A program made the position numbers and the translations under genes. A stretch of DNA of 19,566 nt from assembly GCA_012841765.1 (NCBI GenBank), contig DUUA01000040.1:1-19566 (forward strand), in the 5' to 3' direction. Below are positions 14,327 to 19,566 of the stretch, one piece after another. The notes beneath the pieces are model-generated. The model worked only from the letters and a program-made list of their open reading frames with translations. It searched no databases and was not told where the DNA came from. Within the stretch, counting starts at the first letter, position 1; each line of letters opens with the position of its first letter. The stretch comes from Acholeplasmataceae bacterium. Its GTDB lineage: Bacteria > Bacillota_I > Bacilli_A > ML615J-28 > CAG-698.

Positions 14327-16120
14327 ATGAATCCTAATGAATTAAATAACAAAATAGGAATAATAACAAAAGTTTCTGGACCACTAATTGTTGCTGAAAA
14401 TATGGCTGATGTCCATATGTTTGATGTGGTTAGAGTTAGTGAAAAGAAACTTATTGGAGAAATAATAGAATTACGTGGTGATCGAGCTTCAATTCAGGTT
14501 TATGAAGAAACTGCAGGAATTGGACCTGGTGAGCCTGTTTATCTTACAGGAGAACCTTTGTCAGTAGAACTGGGACCGGGATTAATTGAAGGTATTTTTG
14601 ACGGTATTCAAAGACCACTAGATGTTATTGCTGAAACAGAAGGAGACAGAATTCCCTTGGGAATTGATGTTCCTAAATTAAATAGAGAAAAAAAATGGAC
14701 ATTTAAAAAACTTGTGAAAGTTGGCGATAAACTTATTGGTGGAGATATCATCGGTGAAGTTGAAGAAACTAAAGCTGTTATTCATAAAGTAATGTTACCC
14801 CCTAATGTTAGTGGTGAAATTATTAGTATTACTGATGGTGAGTTCACTATTGTTGATGAAGTTGCTAAAATAAAAACTTCAGATAATGAAATTGTTGAAA
14901 TAACAATGTTACAGAAATGGCCAGTTAGAAAAGGCAGACCTTATAAAAACAAATTATCTCCTAGTCAACCAATGGTTACCGGACAAAGAGTAATTGATAC
15001 ATTATTTCCAATTGCAATTGGAGGAGTAGCAGCAATTCCTGGACCTTTTGGTTCTGGTAAAACTGTTGTTCAACACCAACTTGCTAAATGGGCTGACGCT
15101 GATATTATTATTTATGTTGGCTGTGGTGAACGTGGGAATGAAATGACTGATGTTTTAAATGAGTTTCCGGAATTAAAAGATGCAAGAACTGGTGAAACTT
15201 TAATGAAAAGAACAGTTTTAATTGCTAATACTTCAAATATGCCAGTTGCAGCTAGAGAAGCATCTATTTATACTGGAATTACAATTGCAGAATATTATCG
15301 TGATATGGGGTATAAAGTTGCTATCATGGCTGATTCAACATCTAGATGGGCTGAAGCTCTTCGAGAGATGAGTGGAAGACTTGAAGAAATGCCAGGTGAA
15401 GAAGGTTATCCTGCTTATCTTTCTAGCAGACTTGCTGAGTTTTATGAAAGAGCTGGTATTGTTTCTTGTTTAGGTAGTAGTGATAGAGTTGGGGCTATAA
15501 GTGCAATTGGAGCAGTTTCTCCTCCTGGAGGAGACACTTCGGAGCCTGTTTCTCAAGGTACTTTAAGAATTGTAAAAGTTTATTGGGGATTAAGTGCAAG
15601 TCTTGCTTATCAAAGACATTTTCCAGCTATTGACTGGTTAACAAGTTATTCTTTATATGAAGATGATTTAAAAGCATATTTTGATGAAGATATTGAAAGA
15701 GGATGGTCAGCTCAAGTTGTAGAAGTTAAGAAAATTTTACAAGAAGAATCTAGCTTGGGTGAGATTGTGCGTCTTGTTGGTGTTGATTCATTAGATTTTA
15801 AAGATCGCTTGACTTTAGAATGTGCAAGAAGTATTCGTGAGGATTATTTACATCAAAATGCTTTTGATGATGTTGATACTTATACATCTTTGCATAAACA
15901 ATATTTGATAATGAGAGCTATTCTTCATTGGTATCATTTAGGACAGAAAGCACTTAAAAACAATGTTGCTTTTAATGATGTTATGGAAATGGATGTTATT
16001 GAACCTATTGGTAGATTAAAATATGTTGAAGAAGATAAAGTAAGTAAAGTTGCTGCAAAACTAATAGAAGATATGGAAAATGAGTATCACAAATTAGAAG
16101 GAGGACTTGCAAATGGCTAA
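14327..16120 (+). CDS. ntpA: V-type ATPase catalytic subunit A
   Basis: From ATG 14327 the protein has 597 residues (E. hirae NtpA: about 593). The N-terminal barrel opens [18 protein letters not shown]. The A-type insertion domain (about 110-190) follows, then Walker A GPFGSGKT (239-246), [44 protein letters not shown] and the C-terminal helical domain. It hydrolyses ATP at the A-B interfaces of the A3B3 head. The open frame extends to 14279, but that would put the start inside ntpG; AAAGGA (14314-14319) is correctly spaced before 14327 and gives the standard N-terminus. It overlaps ntpB by 8 bases. Confidence 0.98.
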   Translation: MNPNELNNKIGIITKVSGPLIVAENMADVHMFDVVRVSEKKLIGEIIELRGDRASIQVYEETAGIGPGEPVYLTGEPLSVELGPGLIEGIFDGIQRPLDVIAETEGDRIPLGIDVPKLNREKKWTFKKLVKVGDKLIGGDIIGEVEETKAVIHKVMLPPNVSGEIISITDGEFTIVDEVAKIKTSDNEIVEITMLQKWPVRKGRPYKNKLSPSQPMVTGQRVIDTLFPIAIGGVAAIPGPFGSGKTVVQHQLAKWADADIIIYVGCGERGNEMTDVLNEFPELKDARTGETLMKRTVLIANTSNMPVAAREASIYTGITIAEYYRDMGYKVAIMADSTSRWAEALREMSGRLEEMPGEEGYPAYLSSRLAEFYERAGIVSCLGSSDRVGAISAIGAVSPPGGDTSEPVSQGTLRIVKVYWGLSASLAYQRHFPAIDWLTSYSLYEDDLKAYFDEDIERGWSAQVVEVKKILQEESSLGEIVRLVGVDSLDFKDRLTLECARSIREDYLHQNAFDDVDTYTSLHKQYLIMRAILHWYHLGQKALKNNVAFNDVMEMDVIEPIGRLKYVEEDKVSKVAAKLIEDMENEYHKLEGGLANG

Positions 16121-17492
16121 AGAGTATAAAACAATTACCGAAGTTGTTGGTCCGTTGATGCTTGTTGAACATGTAACTGGAATAAAATTTGATGAGCTTG
16201 TGAAAATTAGACAAGCAAATGGTGAAGAACGAATTGGTAAAGTTTTAGAAGTTTATGATGATAAAGCTTTGGTTCAGTTATTTGAAAGTTCCCAAGGATT
16301 AAAAATTAGCGATTCAAAAGCTATGTTTTTAGGAAGAGGAATTGAATTAAAATTAGCACCAGATATCTTAGGCAGAGTTTTTGACGGACTAGGTACACCC
16401 ATTGATGGTGGTGGCGAAATTATTCCTGAGCATACTGCTGATATTAACGGTGTTCCAATGAATCCAGTTGCTAGAAATTATCCTTCTGAATTTATTCAAA
16501 CTGGTGTTAGTGCCATTGATGGATTAAATACTCTAGTTAGAGGACAAAAATTACCTATATTTTCAGGTTCTGGTCTTCCACATGCAAAGCTTGCAGCACA
16601 AATTGCAAGACAAGCAAAAGTACTAGGAGGAAGTGCTGATTTCGCTGTTGTTTTTGGGGCAGTAGGAATTACTTTTGAAGAAGCAGATTTCTTTATTAGG
16701 GACTTTAAAAAATCAGGTTCAATTGACAGATCAGTATTATTTATGAATTTAGCAAATGATCCTGCAATCGAAAGAATAGCAACACCTAGAATGGCAATTA
16801 CTTGTGCTGAATATTTAGCTTTTGAACTTGGAATGCATGTTTTAGTAATTATTACAGATATTACCAATTATGCTGAAGCTTTACGAGAAGTATCTGCTGC
16901 TAGAAAAGAAGTTCCAGGAAGAAGAGGATATCCAGGATATATGTATACTGACCTTGCTTCTTTATATGAACGAGCTGGAAGAATTAAAGGTAAAAAAGGT
17001 AGTATTACTCAAATTCCTATTCTAACAATGCCAGAAGATGATAAGACTCATCCTATTCCTGATTTAACAGGTTATATTACTGAAGGGCAAATAATATTAT
17101 CTAGAGATTTATACCTTAAAGGTATTCAACCCCCAATTGATGTTTTGCCATCGCTAAGTCGATTAAAAGATAAAGGAATTGGTAAAGATAAAACAAGAGA
17201 AGATCATGCTGAATCGATGAATCAGTTATTTGCTGCTTATGCAAGAGGAAAAGAAGCAAGAGAATTATCAGTAATCTTAGGAGATTCTGCATTATCAGAT
17301 ACTGATAAATTATATGCTAAATTCTCAACATCTTTTGAAGAAAAATATGTTTCACAAGGATATGATATAAATAGAGATATTGAAGAAACTTTAAGAATTG
17401 GTTGGGAATTATTAACAATACTTCCTAGATCGGAATTAAAAAGAATTAGTTATGAGACTCTAGATAAGTATTATTCCAAGGAGGAAGAATAA
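16113..17492 (+). CDS. ntpB: V-type ATPase regulatory subunit B
   Basis: From ATG 16113 the protein has 459 residues (E. hirae NtpB: 458). It starts [21 protein letters not shown] and contains [47 protein letters not shown] and [25 protein letters not shown]. The P-loop position reads SGSGLPH instead of GxxGxGKT, as expected for the non-catalytic B subunit, which supplies residues to the A site. A TTG two codons upstream (16107) is not needed: AGAAGGAGGA (16096-16105) is ideally placed for ATG 16113. Confidence 0.98.
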   Translation: MAKEYKTITEVVGPLMLVEHVTGIKFDELVKIRQANGEERIGKVLEVYDDKALVQLFESSQGLKISDSKAMFLGRGIELKLAPDILGRVFDGLGTPIDGGGEIIPEHTADINGVPMNPVARNYPSEFIQTGVSAIDGLNTLVRGQKLPIFSGSGLPHAKLAAQIARQAKVLGGSADFAVVFGAVGITFEEADFFIRDFKKSGSIDRSVLFMNLANDPAIERIATPRMAITCAEYLAFELGMHVLVIITDITNYAEALREVSAARKEVPGRRGYPGYMYTDLASLYERAGRIKGKKGSITQIPILTMPEDDKTHPIPDLTGYITEGQIILSRDLYLKGIQPPIDVLPSLSRLKDKGIGKDKTREDHAESMNQLFAAYARGKEARELSVILGDSALSDTDKLYAKFSTSFEEKYVSQGYDINRDIEETLRIGWELLTILPRSELKRISYETLDKYYSKEEE

Positions 17493-17493
17493 G

Positions 17494-18135
17494 ATGGCTG
17501 TAATGCAAGTTAACCCTACTAGAATGGAGTTAACTCGAATTAAAAAACAGTTATCCATTTCTATCAGAGGGCATAAGTTGCTAAAAGATAAGCAAGATGA
17601 AATGATTAGACAATTTATGCTTATTATTAAAGAAACTAAAAAATTAAGAGAAGAAATTGACAAGGAACTATCAAAGATTAATTCACAATATCAAAAAGCT
17701 AGAACAAAGATTAGTAATGATGCTATTGATGAAGCACTGCTTGTTCCAACAAAATCTTCACAATTAAAAACTAGTTCAAGAAATATTATGAATTTATCTG
17801 TTCCAGTTATTGAATATGAAGAAAATCAAGAAATTGATTTAACTTATTCACTTTCATTTACGCCAATTGAACTTGACGAAGCCATCATTGGATTATCACA
17901 GCTGCAATCAAGATTAGTAAAACTTGCTGAGTTAGAAAAGTCTTGTGATATTTTAGCTGATGAAATTGAAAAAACTAGAAGAAGAGTTAATGCTATTGAA
18001 TATATTATGATTCCAAATTTAAAGGAAACAGTTAAATATATTGCTCAGAAATTAGATGATGCTGAAAGAAGTAATATAATTAGACTTATGAAAAGTAAAG
18101 AAATCATTTTAGCTAAGCAATTAAAAAACCAATAG
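17494..18135 (+). CDS. ntpD: V-type ATPase subunit D (central shaft)
   Basis: This 213-residue protein is of usual length. The N-terminal helix starts MQVNPTRMELTRIKKQLSIS and HKLLKDKQDEMIRQF, the conserved opening of subunit D; the C-terminal helix contains EKTRRRVNAIEYIMIPNLKETVKYI, the matching partner helix with the conserved RRVNALE-type motif. The two long helices form the rotating coiled coil in the A3B3 head. It has a strong AAGGAGG (17478-17484) before ATG. It is the last gene of the operon; its stop codon TAG is part of the terminator stem. No ntpH or ntpJ (K+ transporter) homologue follows. Confidence 0.97.
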   Translation: MAVMQVNPTRMELTRIKKQLSISIRGHKLLKDKQDEMIRQFMLIIKETKKLREEIDKELSKINSQYQKARTKISNDAIDEALLVPTKSSQLKTSSRNIMNLSVPVIEYEENQEIDLTYSLSFTPIELDEAIIGLSQLQSRLVKLAELEKSCDILADEIEKTRRRVNAIEYIMIPNLKETVKYIAQKLDDAERSNIIRLMKSKEIILAKQLKNQ

Positions 18136-18154
18136 ATAGAACTATTGGCTTTTT
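18129..18154 (+). terminator. Rho-independent terminator of the V-ATPase operon
   Basis: A perfect 7-bp stem CCAATAG (18129-18135) / CTATTGG (18142-18148) closes a 6-nt loop (ATAGAA), then C and TTTTT (18150-18154). A run of six A precedes the stem. The left arm includes the ntpD stop codon. Confidence 0.85.
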
Positions 18155-18162
18155 AATTTATA

Positions 18163-18171
18163 TGGTATAAT
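18163..18171 (+). promoter_or_regulatory. Promoter of the adenosyltransferase-DUF1146 pair (extended -10)
   Basis: TGGTATAAT (18163-18171) is a consensus TGn-extended -10, nine bases after the ATPase terminator. No good -35 is seen; TTGGCT (18145-18150) is 15 nt upstream and overlaps the terminator stem. Transcription would start near 18178. Confidence 0.65.
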
Positions 18172-18191
18172 TATTAATGAGAGGTGGATGT

Positions 18192-18680
18192 ATGAAAATA
18201 TATACAAAAACAGGAGATAATCAATTTACTACTACAGTATTAGCTGAAAAAGTAAGAAAATCTGATTTAATTATTGAAGTATCTGGGAATATCGATGAAG
18301 CTCAAAGTGCTTTAATGGTAGCTTATAATTTTGTTAATAACGTAGATATTAAAGAACTTATTAAACATACGGCTGGTAAATTATTTACTTTGGGTTATGA
18401 TATTTCTGCTATTGAACATGAAATAAGTGAATTTGATATTTCATATTTAGAAAACAAAATAGATTATTTTAGTGGACTTTTGCCTCCACTAAAAGAATTT
18501 ATACTTCCGGGCGTGTCAAAAGGTTCTAGCACTCTTCATTTAGCAAGAACTATTGTTCGAAGATTAGAACGTAGTGTTGTGGAGTATTCCCTTAAAAACA
18601 AAATTAATAGATTTTGTTTAATGTATCTAAATAGACTGTCTGATTTATTATTTGTGATGGCTAGAACAGAAGAAATATGA
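18192..18680 (+). CDS. Divergent PduO-type cob(I)alamin adenosyltransferase (ATR family)
   Basis: This 162-residue protein is slightly short for the family (about 180-190). The C-terminal half is well conserved: LHLARTIVRRLERSVV (115-130) and YLNRLSDLLFVMAR (145-158), with FILPG (103-107). The N-terminus keeps TKTGD (5-9) and GNIDE (32-36; usual GTVDE), but the ATP-loop segment that normally reads like GTTSLxGGxR is QFTTTVLAEKVR, so nucleotide binding may be altered. The family transfers adenosyl from ATP to cob(I)alamin. No B12-dependent enzyme is in the window. An upstream ATG (18177) lies at or before the predicted transcript start; GAGG (18181-18184) fits ATG 18192. It ends in a 4-base ATGA overlap with the next gene. 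Confidence 0.82.
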   Translation: MKIYTKTGDNQFTTTVLAEKVRKSDLIIEVSGNIDEAQSALMVAYNFVNNVDIKELIKHTAGKLFTLGYDISAIEHEISEFDISYLENKIDYFSGLLPPLKEFILPGVSKGSSTLHLARTIVRRLERSVVEYSLKNKINRFCLMYLNRLSDLLFVMARTEEI

Positions 18681-18922
18681 ATAAAATGATAATGCTAGTT
18701 AGTATAGAACCAATATTAATTGCTATTTGGTATCTATTTATTTTCGTGCTTACTTCAGTGTTTGTTTTTAAAGCTTTAAAGGCAGTTGATTTTTCAAAGG
18801 TTTTTCGTAAATCTTCAACATGGCAAATTAGAATATTAGTTTATGTAATAAGCTTTATTGCTGGAGGGCTAGTTGCTGAATTGATTCTAAGAATTGTACA
18901 AACAATAGCAAATATATTTTGA
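18677..18922 (+). CDS. DUF1146 (YwzB-like) small membrane protein
   Basis: This 81-residue protein has two membrane helices (about 10-34 and 52-76). Between them lies ALKAVDFSKVFRKSSTWQIR followed by ILVYVISFIAGGLVAELIL; this matches the DUF1146 pattern seen in B. subtilis YwzB (ALQxxxFxKxFKxG..VQxRxL, then a Gly-containing helix). The function of the family is not known to me. It overlaps the adenosyltransferase gene by ATGA and lacks a clear Shine-Dalgarno, so translation is probably coupled. In B. subtilis, ywzB lies just after the F-type ATP synthase operon; here it lies just after the V-type operon with one gene between. Confidence 0.75.
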   Translation: MNKMIMLVSIEPILIAIWYLFIFVLTSVFVFKALKAVDFSKVFRKSSTWQIRILVYVISFIAGGLVAELILRIVQTIANIF

Positions 18923-18959
18923 TTTAAAAAAGCAGATTTCAATAATCTGCTTTTTTAAA
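18923..18959. terminator. Bidirectional terminator between convergent genes
   Basis: Perfect 16-nt arms, TTTAAAAAAGCAGATT (18923-18938) and AATCTGCTTTTTTAAA (18944-18959), close a 5-nt loop. The A-rich left and T-rich right flanks give a T run on both strands. It starts directly after the DUF1146 stop and contains the stop codon of the minus-strand gene (complement of 18955-18957). Confidence 0.9.
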
Positions 18960-19566
18960 TATTCATTTTTATAATTTTTAAATAATAAACTGAATAAAGA
19001 AATAGTGCTAAAACATAAAATATAATAGAAATTAACAAGTAATTAATTCCGGGTTGAAATAAGAATATTTTCCAATCAAGCATGATGGTTGTAACGAATG
19101 GAAAAAGAACAATTAGTAATATTAAGACAGTTGTCAAAAATATTTTAAATGTTATTTTTTTATGTGTTTTAACAATACCTAATAAACTACTAAGTGAATA
19201 AATTAATGTGTAAATAGAACTAATAAAAAGATAAATAAAAATATCTGATTGTGGAAAAAGAGGTATTGCAGAATATTTATTAAATAAAAAGTTTAAAAGA
19301 AATAACAATAATAAATTAATTATACAATTTAATATACCAAAAATTACAGATGATATTAGCCAAGTAATCCTATCACCATTAATATTTAAATAAATGGCGC
19401 TTAATCGGAAATTTTCATAATAAGCAATTATAAATGTTTGAATAGTTGTGATGGCAATAAATATATATATATAATTAGGTATTACTTGTTCATTAGAAAT
19501 AATAGAGGTACTAAATAATATTAAGAGGGAAGAAACTAATAGATACCCGATATAAAAGAATCGATA
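18955..19566 (-). CDS. Polytopic membrane protein, C-terminal part (5' end outside window)
   Basis: The minus-strand frame is open from the right window edge down to TAA at 18955-18957, giving 203 residues with no stop. TTG 19306-19308 is only an internal codon, because the frame upstream encodes further hydrophobic sequence (for example RFFYIGYLLVSSLLILF and ITWLISSVIFGILNCIINL). About six membrane helices are visible, with short polar loops such as YENFRLSAIYLNINGDR and KTHKKITFK. The loop 'ENFRLSAIYLNINGDRI' followed by a long helix pair resembles the coupling-loop region of ABC-2-type exporter permeases, but this is a weak impression. It is convergent with the DUF1146 gene and shares its terminator. 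Confidence 0.65.
   Translation of the reverse strand, partial: YRFFYIGYLLVSSLLILFSTSIISNEQVIPNYIYIFIAITTIQTFIIAYYENFRLSAIYLNINGDRITWLISSVIFGILNCIINLLLLFLLNFLFNKYSAIPLFPQSDIFIYLFISSIYTLIYSLSSLLGIVKTHKKITFKIFLTTVLILLIVLFPFVTTIMLDWKIFLFQPGINYLLISIIFYVLALFLYSVYYLKIIKMNI

Noticed and set aside
16496..16867. A 123-residue minus-strand open frame opposite ntpB
   Set aside because: Opposite a highly conserved coding region, with mirror-image codon composition and no supporting start signal.
18177..18191. Upstream ATG for the adenosyltransferase gene
   Set aside because: It lies at or before the predicted transcript start given the -10 at 18166-18171, and the five codons are the ribosome-binding site for ATG 18192.
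18955..19308. Minus-strand membrane protein as a complete 117-residue gene starting at TTG 19308
   Set aside because: The same frame stays open and hydrophobic to the window edge, so this is the C-terminal part of a longer protein.
1..19566. Mycoplasma-type genetic code (TGA = Trp)
   Set aside because: TGA ends at least four genes at overlapping gene junctions, and Trp codons are TGG.
1..19566. CRISPR array, tRNA/rRNA genes, insertion sequence or prophage genes
   Set aside because: No regularly spaced repeats, no tRNA-like or rRNA sequence, no transposase or integrase, and almost all bases are taken up by housekeeping genes.

Overview
The window is a gene-dense, very AT-rich piece of chromosome from a low-GC member of the Bacillota (class Bacilli in the broad sense: the Acholeplasma / Izemoplasma / RF39 / Erysipelotrichia neighbourhood). 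This rests on gene content, gene order and composition, not on a database match. TGA is a normal stop codon here: it ends prmC, the first V-ATPase stalk gene, the cobalamin adenosyltransferase gene and the DUF1146 gene, and Trp is TGG. The code is therefore 11, and Mycoplasma/Spiroplasma (code 4) are excluded.

Layout. (1) 1-100: C-terminal tail of an unidentified membrane protein, ending in a palindromic terminator. (2) 127-1254: the rpsF-ssb-rpsR operon, with a TGn-extended -10 promoter, a leader resembling the S6:S18-binding regulatory RNA, and a terminator. (3) 1303-9007: a long, tightly packed operon: gdpP fused in frame to rplI, dnaB, prfA, prmC, a single-pass membrane protein of unknown function, tsaC, luxS. 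(4) 9034-9726: upp with its own promoter and terminator. (5) 9757-18154: a complete nine-gene V/A-type ATPase operon in the Enterococcus ntp order (F-I-K-E-C-G-A-B-D). (6) 18163-18959: a divergent cobalamin adenosyltransferase overlapping a DUF1146 (YwzB-like) membrane protein gene. A symmetric terminator serves both this pair and a convergent minus-strand membrane protein gene that runs off the right edge.

How the genes work together. Region 2 makes ribosomal proteins S6/S18 and SSB. Region 3 combines c-di-AMP turnover, ribosomal protein L9, the replicative helicase, translation termination (RF1 and its Gln methyltransferase), tRNA t6A synthesis (TsaC) and the S-ribosylhomocysteine/AI-2 step (LuxS). 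Regions 4-6 hold pyrimidine salvage and the rotary ion pump. The c-ring subunit carries the Na+-ligand pattern of Enterococcus hirae NtpK, so the pump is probably Na+-coupled.

The two most notable points are the gdpP-rplI in-frame fusion, which keeps a strong internal ribosome-binding site before the L9 start, and the placement of the V-ATPase. In Bacillus subtilis the order is prfA-prmC-...-ywlC(tsaC)-...-upp-atpIBEFHAGDC (F-type)-...-ywzB (DUF1146). Here the same frame is kept, but a V-type operon sits in the F-type slot. I found no RNA gene, insertion sequence, phage gene or CRISPR array. There is no gene-free stretch above 300 bases.
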